From Vicia villosa (taxonomy: Eukaryota > Streptophyta > Magnoliopsida > Fabales > Fabaceae), in NCBI RefSeq assembly GCF_029867415.1, contig NC_081183.1, positions 51,167,133 to 51,231,132 on the forward strand: DNA of 64,000 bases. The letters run 5' to 3'. Position numbers and translations under genes: made by a program. Positions 1 through 10,034 of this stretch are shown here, one piece after another (the stretch's first letter is position 1; every line of letters begins with the position of its first letter). The notes below the pieces were generated by a model, which worked only from the letters and a program-made list of their open reading frames with translations, made no database searches and was not told the DNA's origin.

Positions 1-1
1 A

Positions 2-589
2 AGCAATTCCAAATATGTCGAGTTGGAGGACGAATTCATCGAAACTCCATGCCAATCATTTGAGGTGGTCTCTCCAGATGTCTCTACCACCAAGCATATT
101 CCTGCTACTCCAACTACAACTATGGCTTCTCTCAAAGATGCCAAAGCCACGATTGAACAGGGTGATTGCACAGTATGGGGACAGCTTCCCGATATACCCT
201 ATAAATCTGACAAGCTAGGTCTAGGCTATGATAGTGAAAATCAAAAGAATGATCAAAGTCCTCGTTCTGAAGGATTGATGTCACACTTCGTCAGCCAAGA
301 AGTGAACGCTATTGAAGATGAAGGAGTGTTCATGAACCATATCATTCATCCATATCCAGATGAAATTCCACCCATTTCCATGGGAATGTGGGATGCTGTT
401 CAAGAACCAAACGGCGGGTATAATTATCAGTATGCCGAACCTCAGAATTCTTATATTGCTATGGAAGACCTTACCCCGACTGGATGGGGTGATCAAATTG
501 GAAATGACGAAAGTTTCACAAGTCCTGCCACTGAGCAATATCAAAATCCACCCAAAGAAGTATGGGACACGCTAGAAAAACAGGAATAG
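2..589 (+). pseudogene. Ogre gag-pro 3' end (partial, runs off window)
   Basis: The open frame enters from the left edge and stops at 587-589. It has no catalytic motif. It resembles the tail of the intact Ogre gag-protease frame later in the window (about 44200-45010): both carry a PTGWGD motif, a W(D)xL segment near GKYDY/GGYNY, and strongly acidic stretches rich in Glu, Asp, Pro and Ser. In Ogre elements this tail follows the aspartic protease. No reverse transcriptase frame follows it here; the sequence goes straight to a non-coding 3' region. The parent copy has therefore lost pol, or is a non-autonomous variant. The homology is my reading of shared motifs and order. Confidence 0.7.
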
Positions 590-1066
590 CATTCAGGAAA
601 TGTCCCAATTATCTGGACATCATTCCATCAGAAGAAAATCCCCAAGAGAAACACATTTCTCAGCAAATTCCTCAAAAAGATTTTCTCTTCAAAAGAAGTC
701 TTATCCCCCAGCAGGGTTGTTCCAGATTACTATCTTCAGAAGGTGTGATCCCCGCACCCGGACTTGTTCAGATAGTGCATCGGAGGATTATGCACCTTCC
801 TCATTCCTATTTGAAAGGGCATCAGAACTTCCAGCTACCTTTCATTCTCAAGAGATATTCAAAGATCCTTCAACAGAGTACCAGGGTTCTCAAAGAATTT
901 CCCCAGCCGAGGGTACTCAAACAAGACAAAAGATCATCAACGATCACAATATAGTCATATCCAGATGACTGGCGGAAATTTATTTTCCCAAATAAAAGAT
1001 TGACATCACATTCATACATCATATTCATACATCATATTCATACATCATACATCATACATCATGCAT

Positions 1067-1335
1067 CAGACGGTTCCAGAACGATCTAACATTGCAGATC
1101 TAAAGCGATACCTCAGACGGTTCCAAAACGATCTAACGTTGCAGATCTAAAGCGATACCTCAGACGGTTCCAAAACGATCTAACGTTGCAGATCTAAAGC
1201 GATACCTCAGACGGTTCCAGAACGATCTAACATTGCAGATCTAAAGCGATACCTCAGACGGTTCCACAACGATTTAACATTGAAGATCTAAAGCTGATAC
1301 CTCAAACGGTTCCACAATGATCAACTTTCAAAATC
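1067..1335 (+). repeat. 47-bp minisatellite in Ogre 3' UTR
   Basis: Units begin CAGACGGTTCC at 1067, 1114, 1161, 1208 and 1255, exactly 47 bp apart, with a decayed sixth unit from about 1302 and further CGGTTCC echoes to about 1410. Units 1-4 differ at only a few positions. Tandem repeats just upstream of the 3' LTR are a known feature of plant Tat/Ogre elements and have been proposed as seeds of satellite DNA. Confidence 0.9.
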
Positions 1336-1680
1336 TGAAGCAGAAAAAACTTTGGACAAGTTCCGTAGCAATCATCCTCCAAGACTTAAAGCGGTAACCT
1401 TGGACGGTTCCGAAACAGTCAACACAAAGACTTTCAAATCCTTCATCAAGATATAATCAATGGATTCATTCTGATGAACAAACCCTCAACCCATATTCCA
1501 GGTGGCATCTGAAAGCCCATCTCAGGTAATGATCCAATCTGCCAACAACATTTCGCAGACGACATTCAAATGCAACTTCCAACATCTCTTCTGATCAAGG
1601 TAAGTGCAAATTTTCAGGGCATCTAAATATTCAATCATCTTCTACCTTCAGATTTCAGACAATCTCTTCAGGTTTAAGAA

Positions 1681-1697
1681 GATTGAATAGGGGCAAC
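1681..1697 (+). other. Polypurine tract (PPT), Ogre copy 1
   Basis: A purine-rich GATTGAATAGGGGCAAC lies immediately before the LTR start TGTTATACCCC. The intact Ogre has the closely similar AATAGGGGCATC before its own 3' LTR at 50892. The PPT primes plus-strand DNA synthesis. Confidence 0.75.
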
Positions 1698-2212
1698 TGT
1701 TATACCCCAAAATTTGCCCACATATTTTTCAAGAAAACTCCAATCTGAAAATTAAAAGTCTCATATAATTATGGGTTATTTCAACAAATATCCTAACATA
1801 TGAAACACTTAGTTTTTAGAATTTTTCTTATACAGTAAATTGGCCTGCAGTTGAATTTATTCTTACGCAAACGCCAAATACTGTTTATTACTTCACACAT
1901 GCTATTTATTTATTTACAGATAAATAGTACTGACACAATTGGTACAGAGTTAAATCTTTTTGCAGGCGCAGAATCAGGAAACTCAGACTGTACTGGTAAC
2001 AAGTAGATTATTATTATTATCTTTTGTTTCCCACTAGTCTTTGTACTATATTCCATTATTTTCAAAAATCTTTTCAAATCTCTTTTTCAAAAATCAAATC
2101 TCTCTTTTTCCCAACACTATCATCCACTTTCTTTCAAATCTTACTTTCACTCAAATTTTCCTTTTGTACGGAATCACATCATTCCCCAACGTCTCTTTCC
2201 TTCTTTCCATTC

Positions 2213-2220
2213 TATAAATA
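2213..2220 (+). promoter_or_regulatory. TATA box of LTR-embedded mini-gene
   Basis: A perfect TATAAATA is followed by a CT-rich stretch of about 95 bp leading to the ATG at 2314. This is the normal spacing of a plant core promoter and short 5' UTR. Promoter activity is inferred. Confidence 0.55.
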
Positions 2221-2313
2221 CCTCTCATTTTCTTCCATAAAATCTCACATCAAATTCCAACTCATCTTTCAAATTCCTACCTCATATCTGTTTTCTCTTC
2301 TTCCCTGACAAGA

Positions 2314-2481
2314 ATGGCAAAGTGGATAGAGACACTGTTTCTTACAGTCATCACCATTGCTACGGTGATCATGACTTTCTTCTGCCTGCATAGTCCTGAA
2401 GAGTGTGGACCTGCAATGGTTGCACTCCCAATCATCTACATGTTATTGTTCATAGCATGGGTCATTAACCGTCATTCTTAA
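2314..2481 (+). CDS. Small two-membrane-segment protein encoded inside the LTR (55 aa)
   Basis: The frame starts at ATG 2314, in a strong plant context (A at -3, G at +4), and stops with TAA at 2479-2481. The product has a short hydrophilic start (MAKWIE), a hydrophobic stretch at residues 8-25 rich in Thr, Ile, Val and Phe, a polar loop at about 26-34 with HSPEECGP, a second hydrophobic stretch at 35-51, and a basic end (NRHS). This predicts a membrane hairpin. A TATA box lies about 95 bp upstream and AT-rich sequence follows the stop. No retrotransposon protein has this form, and I do not recognise the family. It may be a captured host gene, an LTR accessory peptide, or a chance frame; the matching promoter spacing, start context and hydrophobicity pattern argue against chance. 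Confidence 0.5.
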   Translation: MAKWIETLFLTVITIATVIMTFFCLHSPEECGPAMVALPIIYMLLFIAWVINRHS

Positions 2482-4095
2482 AATTTGCCGTATTTCTTAT
2501 TTCTTAAATGTACCGTTTATTCGTCGTACTGTTCAATATAGTATGTGATATTTGTACTGTCAGTATTAAATGTTGTACTATTTGTCATAATATTGCTTAA
2601 TTACTAAGATAATATTTTGTGTGTTTTCTGCCAGTCAAATATTCCTATTTCTGTGCATTAAATGATTTTCAGGGTTATTATCGGTAATTTTGCCCGCATA
2701 CCGTAAATATTAGTTATTTATTATGTCTATGTTTTTAACAGGTCATGTAAGTAAACTTTCATTTTTCACATAAAACATAAAACAAAAACAACAAAAAAAA
2801 AAAGAAAATTAACTTTGACTGTTGATTTTTCACTCTAACTGCTACCTGAACAGTCAGTCGACAGCCAAACTGCTGGCAGTACAATTCTCAGTGTTTTGTA
2901 CCATCAATCAAATCAATCTTTCACAATTCAAAATTCCAAGATCTTTTGTGCTAGAAGTCTTCTGAATATCACGCGATTAGCAGAAACTCAACACTGCACA
3001 AAAATCAGGTACGTTTAACTGTCTCCTACACAAACAGTCCCTAATCAGGGTTTTTCTTGTTTTTACAGGAGCAACAAGTTTTTGAGAGCTCAAATGGATT
3101 TCATACACATCCATATATCTCAAAGTACCATCATACAAATTTTCAAACTTCAATTCACTCAGACGCACCGTCAGCAGCTCAAACAGTCAACAGACGACCC
3201 GTTTGACCAAAAAAGTCAACAGACAGTCAAAAATGAAATTTTTTGTCAAAGTCCATATTTTGTCAAAGGATTCATCATTTGATCATTGGATGATCATAAT
3301 TCATCAAGGAAAGATCAAAAATCAACAAAACCCTAAGATTCAAAATTAGGGTTTTTGCCTGAAAAGTCAACTCAACTTTGACTGATCATAACTCTCTCAT
3401 CCTTCATCCAAAAAATTCAAACCAAAGCTCATCTTGAAGGAAATTCAATTATCTTTCAAATGCCATTGATCCCATGGTCATTGGATTCACCATTTGAAAA
3501 ATATGACCAAAGACATTACAGGTCATTTTCAAAGTCAACAAAAAGACACTTTTTTCAAAAGGACACACAAGGAGCTTCAAAAATCATTTTGACATGAGAC
3601 CAAAGGCATTGGTTAGAGGACTCTTTGAGGTTTCCAAAAAGTGCAAGATCTCCTTCATATGACAAAAATTGAAGGATTTACACCTTGTTGAAGTTGGCTA
3701 AATTTTGGGAAAATACATGAAATCAACATTGCTCAAAAATGTATTTTTTCCAAATGGGGCCAAGTTTTCAGCATTCAAACATCATTTCCATGATGTTATG
3801 GGCCTCCCACGACCAAGACTAAGCCCATACCTTTTTTTATCCATTTTTGCATGATTTTATCTTATTTTAAGATTAAAATTAAAAGGAAAATGCATGGATA
3901 ATGGTTAGCTTACAAATCAAGCATGACTCACCTCAAAGAATCTTCATCTTTCTGCAGAGAATTGAAGGGCAAGGCAGGTGCATTGAAGGCAAGATGACTT
4001 GGTCAAGAATTCAAGGTTTTTAATATTAAAAAACCAAAGTTTCAACAAAGGCAACTAAAGACACTTCTTAGCTTCAATTGTAAGCACTCAATGCT

Positions 4096-4103
4096 TATAA
4101 ATA
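4096..4103 (+). promoter_or_regulatory. Probable Ogre LTR promoter TATA box
   Basis: TATAAATA, with GGGGGGCGAGCTCAGAAGC some 30 bp downstream. The intact Ogre LTR has TATAAATAG in a comparable setting (34955), preceded by similar AT-rich sequence with CCAAAG and GAAGATT words. This is the best candidate for the transcription start of the element itself. U3 would then be about 2.4 kb. Confidence 0.5.
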
Positions 4104-5524
4104 AGCTATCATAGTTTAGTAACAAAAGGGGGGCGAGCTCAGAAGCATACATAAGCTCATAACACTTGTAGTCACTTGAAAAAAATTCAAAGAAAACTCA
4201 AATTCGAATTTGTAATTTCAGTCCATTTCAATACAAACTAAGCATTCATACACCTTCCTTGAACATCACTGAAACTATCCCAATCAGTTACAAGCCTTGA
4301 AGCTCACTGAATCGAGCTATACAGGTCCAAATTTGTTCAAACTAAAATCAATTCGTATCTGGTTATTCACACATGTTTAACAAGATGTAGACATACTATT
4401 GAGTTTGGTTTGAGGTGTAGATCATTTCAGGAAACTTAATTGAAGTTTGGACACGTACAAACGAAACCACCATTTTAGGGTTCATAGCTTCAAAATTAGG
4501 GCTTTCTAAATTAGGCAAAATTAGAGGTTCTAATTAGTACCATTGAATTCGCAGGGACAAAACGAATTGAACTGATAGGTCGCGCCAAATTTATGTGTAC
4601 GTTTGACCCTATTCGCTATTTTGCAGGTTTAATAAGTAACCAATTACAGCGCTTTTGGTAAGAAAGCGCTATTAAAAGTCTTGTCTGAAGGTTGAAGACG
4701 AAGACGTGTCACCCCCCTATTGGTTCTGACGCGCGCGTTTTTTTTGAATATAACCCTTGGTTTCAGTGTTTTGCAGGCGTGTCATAAGTGATGTTCCCTC
4801 ACCATCTGGACCATCTGATCTCATTTATGACTCATCCAACGCTCCAGATCACGCGTGCAGATCATACTCCCTCATAAATTTCCACACAGGATCAGTATCC
4901 TTTTATTTTCTATTTTATTTTCTATTTTATTTTAATTTCTTTACAAAATTAATTAAAAATAGTTTTAAAAATCCAAAAAATACACAAAAAATATTTTTAG
5001 ACTTCTAAAATAATATATTATTTTCTGAAATAAAAATATTTTATTTTTCTTCAAAATTTCAATATTTGCATAATTAATTAGTATATATTTATATATTTGC
5101 TTTTTTAATTATTCTAACCAGTCAAAAAATCATAAAAAAAATTGTTCCTTATGTTAAATATTATTTATATATTATAAACTAATTTTGTACATATTTTGAA
5201 TAATTTTATCTTTAAGTTTTAATTATTTGTATAATTATTTACATAATTATGTTTTAATTAACTTAAATCAATTCCAAAAATTCCAAAAAAATTAGTTTTG
5301 TTTTAAAATTAATTGACAAATATTTTGTACATATTTTAAACTTAATATTTAGGTTTAAATCTATTTTCATCTTTTTTTCTTCATTTTAATTTAATTAATC
5401 ACGCATTAATTATAATTAAAACCAATCATAAAAAATCCAAAAACATGCCTTTTATTTTTCTTGCAATTTAAATTCCTAGATAAATGTATAGGATGTCAAA
5501 TTCATGTAAATAGGCTAGTTTACA

Positions 5525-5607
5525 TTTCCCGCACAATCGATGTAATAGCGTAGATTTACTTTCCGCACTTTACATTTCCGCATTTTAATTTCCCGCATAT
5601 ATATAAA
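5525..5607 (+). promoter_or_regulatory. E2F-like TTTCCCGC cluster with TATA box
   Basis: Two perfect TTTCCCGC words (5525-5532 and 5589-5596) flank two shorter TTTCCGC words, and TATATATAAA follows at 5598-5607. TTTCCCGC matches the E2F consensus TTTSSCGC of S-phase promoters. A donor-like AAG|GTAAAT lies about 95 bp further on. Binding is inferred from the motif only. Confidence 0.4.
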
Positions 5608-5700
5608 CTGCGTGTATGTCAAAGATAAAATTGAACCGTTAGATCACTAACTTCAAAGATAAAATATCTGAATCCAATCACAATCACACTTGCACCTCTT

Positions 5701-5709
5701 AAGGTAAAT
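5701..5709 (+). promoter_or_regulatory. Splice-donor-like site in LTR
   Basis: AAG|GTAAAT sits about 95 bp after the last TATA-like motif. A pyrimidine-rich TTTGTTTTTGCAG acceptor-like site ends at 7057, just before the ORF1 start at 7061. Together they could remove a leader intron of about 1.35 kb. The other LTR families in this window have similar donors. Confidence 0.35.
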
Positions 5710-6148
5710 CCCTTCTCATTCTTTTCAAAATCAAAGTCAAAATTCCACTGTTTTGAGTACAAAATCGAACCTTGCGTTTATATCCGGTGAAAGGATAGAT
5801 TTTTAAAGGAAATAGGATAAAGACCTTACAACTCAGGGTAGACCTCCTAGTTTGCTTGCTCAAATCAAAACAAACAAAATTTTCATACACTGTTGTTTTT
5901 CAAAACAAAACTTTCCAAAAAGACAATACTTTGTATACATGCAAACACGGATTATTACAAAGTTAATGTTTTTTTCAAAACATCTTTCGAAAGATAAACA
6001 AGCATTTTGTATACATCCACACACGGATCATTACAAAATTCAAATTACAAAGGTATTTGAAACCACATATGAGCAATTTCAGAGCAATTGAAAAGTCATC
6101 GAAAAACAAGTGAGCTAAGCAAACTTAAGAGCCCATGGATAACCATGG

Positions 6149-6180
6149 ATACAAAGGGTGCTAACACCTTCCCTTTGTAT
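6149..6180 (+). other. Conserved LTR-end hairpin (perfect 10-bp stem)
   Basis: ATACAAAGGG (6149-6158) pairs perfectly with CCCTTTGTAT (6171-6180) around the 12-nt loop TGCTAACACCTT. Equivalent hairpins with a changed stem are at 10311-10343, 38094-38125 and 63287-63318. Confidence 0.75.
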
Positions 6181-6384
6181 AACCTACCCCCTTACCCAGA
6201 ATTTCTTAAAGGTCTTTTTTCTGTTTCTTTTATAAACCTTTCCTTAATTGGATAAAATAAAAGGTCGGTGGCGACTCTGTGAATTTTCAAAAATGCGAAA
6301 GCATTAAGCGATAAAAAAGAGTCAGTTCACGTATCTCTACAGAACAGAGGTATGGCCCGGGATTAAAAAAATCGGAGGTCCACA

Positions 6385-7060
6385 GAACTGGCGACTCTGC
6401 TGGGGAATACTTTCAAAAACAAAATGTTTTCAAAAGGGGTTACCTTAAGAGAATAGATCACTTCGATGTTTTCAATTGATTGACTTGATTGCTCTATTTT
6501 TCAAAGGTTTGTTTGGGTATTTTGCTTGTGTGAAAGATTCTAACCCGAATCTCGAGATACCTTAAGTATATGACAATAGACCAAGGAAACTGTACGGCAT
6601 GTACCGATACGGTTGATCTGGTAGTCATCGTTAGTGCGATACTTTGGTTTATACTGATGTCCCTTGAAAACGATCAAGGAGTATATTAGGCTTCCGAAAT
6701 GTCATTAAACACTAATTTGTCTTAGAACCTTTTTAGTTGAACTTGACTTGTGGCCTATTAAGTGGCTAGCTTTGAAATTGATCGAAGTTAGTTATCCTCG
6801 AGGAATATTTTGATCGGCCGCTCGAGCGCCGTATTGAGATGTTACTTCCAAGGATCATAGAACCCAAATACTATTCTAGGACAGGTTTTAACCAACTCAA
6901 CTTCAGTGGGGAGGGTATCACCTATCAGCTCCATGCAAGCCTTTAAACCTAAGGCTATTGTTTGATTTGTTTTTGTGTGCCACATGTTTGCATCATAAGC
7001 ATATCATTTTTGCACCAAACACTTCAAGGATCAAAGAGTTTACCTTTGTTTTTGCAGGTA
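6385..7060 (+). other. Ogre leader between PBS and ORF1
   Basis: Non-coding. It begins with the PBS and ends with an acceptor-like TTTGTTTTTGCAG|GTAATGG at the ORF1 start. Nothing else is recognised in it. Confidence 0.6.
6389..6406 (+). other. Primer binding site (PBS), Ogre copy 1
   Basis: TGGCGACTCTGCTGGGGA begins four bases after the LTR end. TGG is the expected complement of a tRNA CCA tail. The intact Ogre has TGGCGACTTCACTGGGGA at the same place. Ogre elements are generally reported to use tRNA-Arg; I did not verify the tRNA. An 11-base copy (TGGCGACTCTG) also lies inside the LTR at 6269-6279. Confidence 0.8.
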
Positions 7061-8399
7061 ATGGCTCCCGCCACCAAAGATTACATCCGAATCAACATCT
7101 CAACGGTACCATCTGAACTAAAAGACTTAGTGTCAGAATTCCCCAGGAATGTTCAATTCACTGAAAGGCATGGTCACCTACTCCATTTGGTTACCTCAAA
7201 ATTTGAAGAAGACATGATACGGGTCCTGTTCCAGTTCTTTGACCCAGAACATCATTGCTTTACCTTTCCTGATTACCAGTTGGTACCCACTTTGGAAGAA
7301 TTCTCTGAACTAATGGGATTGCCTGTTCGAAATCAATTACCTTTCACTGGTTTAGAAAGGATTCCCTGAAGTCATTGCTGCTGCTTTACATCTGCAGAAA
7401 TCAGAAATCGAGTCCAATTGGGAAACAAAGAGTGGAGTTAAGGGTTTACTTGCCAAGTTCTTATTGGAAAAGGCTCGACTACTGCTAGAAAACAAAAGTT
7501 ATCCAGCTTTTGAGGAAGTTATGGCACTTTTGATCTATGGGTTGGTTTTATTCCCAAATCCCGACCAGTTCCTAAGTGTACACATCATCAACCTTTTCCT
7601 AATCCGTAACCCGGTACCAACATTGCTGGGAGACATTCTACATTCTCTACACACTCGTACCATGAAGAAACGAGGAACTCTCATGTGCTGTATACCACTA
7701 CTGGCTAGGTGGTTTACATTTCATCTTCCCCGATCAATGTTGAGAAATGAACAAAGAATGCAAAGGTCTCGCAGGATTATGTCTTTGTCTCATTCAGATA
7801 TCCGTTGGAACAACTTCTTTCAAAGAGACATTACTATCATTGATCATTGTGGAGAGTACCCTAATGTGCCACTCCTTGGCATCAAAGGAGGCATCACTTA
7901 CAATCCCTCTTTAGCTCTACGCCAATTCGGATATGCAAGGAGCAACGGTCCTCATGACATGATTATCCATGGCATTGTGTTTGATTACGAGAATGATTCT
8001 CATAGACACCGACGAAGGTTCATACATGCATGGGACAGTGTCTATAGAATAGAAAGCAAAACTCTGGGGCAATGGAATTCTATTCCTATGGAACCTTACC
8101 TCAGATGGGTCCGCACTCATGCTCAGAAACTCCTTATGCCATATCCCGCTGTTCTACCAGTGACTATTGAACCAGAGGTCGAAGGATATGAACCTCAAGT
8201 TATTCTACACCCGGACATGCCAACTGACCTAGAAGAGTTGCAAAAATCTTGGGTTCAACTCAAAGAGGAAAGAGACACCTTCAAATCATACTGTCAAGAC
8301 TATGAGAGAAGGATACTGGAGCTCACCGGACAGCTTCAAGAAGAACAGCAGATCAACACATTCCTGGGGGCAAAGAGAAAGCGTCCACGGGAGACCTGA
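7061..8399 (+). pseudogene. Ogre ORF1, plant-mobile-domain-like protein (frameshifted)
   Basis: Two frames together match the intact Ogre ORF1 at 39179-40714. The first (7061-7369) contains FTFPDYQLVPTLEEF and ends after GLERIP. The second resumes with EVIAAALHLQKSEIESNW, then has ALLIYGLVLFP, NPVPTLLGD, CGEYPNVPL and GGITYNP, a Glu/Lys/Gln-rich C-terminal coiled coil, and stops at 8397-8399. A deletion of a few bases at about 7362-7368 breaks the frame. ORF1 of Ogre lies before gag and resembles the plant mobile domain / aminotransferase-like family; its role in the element is unknown. The ATG at 7061 is chosen because it follows a splice-acceptor-like site and starts the region of similarity. 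Confidence 0.85.
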
Positions 8400-8660
8400 A
8401 GGATCATTTATTCTATTTCTGTCTTGTAAGCCCAAATGAGGCAAAGAAAAAAGAAGCAAAAAAAAAAAAGAGAAATAAATTGATTAACTAACGTTTGTTT
8501 CTTCTTTAACAAATCTAAACTCTAAGATCCTTGAAACATTGCACACACATTTCACTTCATGCATTGCATATACATTTCATACATTGCATTCATATACATT
8601 TGCATTTCATACATTGCATACACATGGCTTCCAGTCATACACATTGCATAACAGGTTCAC

Positions 8661-10034
8661 ATGACGGATTTCTCATCTTCTCGCTGTTTATTTCAGTCAG
8701 AAGAGATGGAATCTGAAATGAGCATCAAGAATCTCGAAGCACAGAATGCCCAAGTTCAAGTGGCAATTCTGGAACTGGCAAAGGGGCAACAAGAACTGAA
8801 AGCCCTGATAATCAAGAAGAAAAAGAAGCCCAAAGGATCTGTAGGTGTGAGTCACCTGAGAAGAAAGATCAAAATTCCAGTCAAAAAGTTCACAAAGCCA
8901 CCGATCCCTGAAACAGTCGGTGATGATGAACAAGAAGACAATCAAAGCAACCAGGGTTCTGCTAAACCCTCTCTCTCTTCAAATGAAGAAAATGATCATT
9001 CTGGGGACGAACCGGATGATGAAAAATACCAACAGCTGGAAGACCGTATGAAAGCTATGGAGATACAAAAAATACCTGGCTTAGATTTCAATGATCTGGG
9101 GCTCATCTCGGATGTTGTTATCCCTCAAAAATTCAAAGTTCCTGTCTTTGCAAAATATGATGGAGTTTCTTGCCCGAAACTACATCTGAGATCCTATGTG
9201 AGGAAGATACAACCTCATACAACAGATAACAAATTGTGGATTCACTTCTTCCAAGAAAGTCTGTCGGGTACACAACTCGAGTGGTACTACCAGCTGGAAA
9301 ATACCAAGGTTCATACTTGGGAAGAATTAGCTGCTGCTTTTTACAAACAGTACCAATACAATGCTGATCTTGCACCAACCCGTACTCAACTAAGGGGCAT
9401 GTCTATGGGACCAAAAGAAAGTTTCAAAGGATATGCACAAAAGTGGAGAGATATGGCTGGAAGGGTTCAACCACCCTTATCTGATCGCGAACTAGTTGAC
9501 ATGTTCATGGGCACTTTAACTGGCCCTTTCTATAGCCATTTGCTGGGAAGCTCATCATCAGGTTTCACTGACCTGATACTGACCGGAGAACGTGTCGAAA
9601 GTGGCATTCAAAATGGAAAAATTCAAATAGGTTCCACCTCTGGTACTACAAAAAGGCCCATCAGCGGAAGAAATGAGGTCAATGCAACACAAATTCAGAA
9701 AAGTCGCAAAAGTGAGCAGCATCAATCTGTAGGGGCAGTTCTGATCTCCACATCTGCACCTCAAAAAGATCAACAGCCAAAACATACGCATCGACCAGAT
9801 GCACCAAGAAGAAATTTCACTAGAATCAACATGCCAATCTCTCAGGCATTGCAGCACTTGCTAAAAGCAGATCTGATCACATTAAAAGGTCCTCCAAAGA
9901 ATGTCAGCAAAGGTATCCTCGACCCTCGGAAGTTGCCTATGAAAAAGGCTAAGGTATCCTCTGGCTGCCTACGAAAGGCTATTCTGATCATTCCCTTGCC
10001 TCTCTATGGCATGGGTCAGTCTTATGGCGAATGA
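8661..10034 (+). pseudogene. Ogre gag (3' truncated)
   Basis: The likely start is ATG 8706 (MESEMSIKNLEAQ), inside a frame open from 8661. The N-terminus is coiled-coil-like with a lysine cluster. The capsid-type gag domain spans about residues 150-330, with KFKVPVFAKYDG, LHLRSYVRKI, WIHFFQESLSGTQLEWYYQL, AAAFYKQYQYN and ESFKGYAQKWRDMAGRVQPPL; the intact gag at 41026 has the same series. Similarity ends at about 9925 (PPKNVSKG). The remaining residues come from LTR-like sequence with repeated AAAGGCT words, so the cysteine/histidine region and the protease are missing. The end is a deletion junction, not a natural C-terminus. Confidence 0.8.

Larger units (their letters stand above)
590..1697 (+). 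other. Ogre 3' untranslated region lacking pol
   Basis: No credible coding frame is seen. Two overlapping frames at 562-968 have no recognisable domain and overlap each other in different phases, so I treat them as chance. A microsatellite-like run of CATCATAY units lies at about 1003-1066, then the 47-bp minisatellite, then low-complexity sequence to the polypurine tract. An intact Ogre has about 3.5 kb of RT/RNase H/integrase before this region, so the interval marks a large internal deletion or a pol-less variant. Confidence 0.6.
1698..6384 (+). mobile_element. Ogre-type LTR (4687 bp), subfamily 1
   Basis: It starts TGTTATACCCC right after a PPT and ends ...GGTCCACA four bases before a PBS, so both ends are supported. 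Because it has a PPT on the left and a PBS on the right, one LTR serves two internal regions. Inside are a TATA box plus 55-codon ORF (2213-2481), a second TATA box (4096-4103) at the place expected for an Ogre LTR promoter, a very AT-rich stretch (about 4900-5460), a TTTCCCGC/TATA cluster (5525-5607), a donor-like site (5701-5709), and a terminal hairpin (6149-6180). Unlike the LTRs at 33380 and 50892 (TGTCATACCCC), it begins TGTTATACCCC and is only loosely similar, so it belongs to another subfamily. Confidence 0.85.

Noticed and set aside
2024..2308. 94-codon plus-strand frame before the 55-aa ORF
   Set aside because: Phe/Ser/Leu-rich translation of a CT-rich tract, crossing the TATA box; it looks like leader sequence.
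3007..3069. 60-bp intron (AG|GTACGT ... TTTTTACAG)
   Set aside because: Good splice-like ends but shorter than usual plant introns and no flanking coding frame.
6962..7060. N-terminal extension of ORF1
   Set aside because: The extra 33 residues run through a splice-acceptor-like tract and have no counterpart in the intact ORF1.
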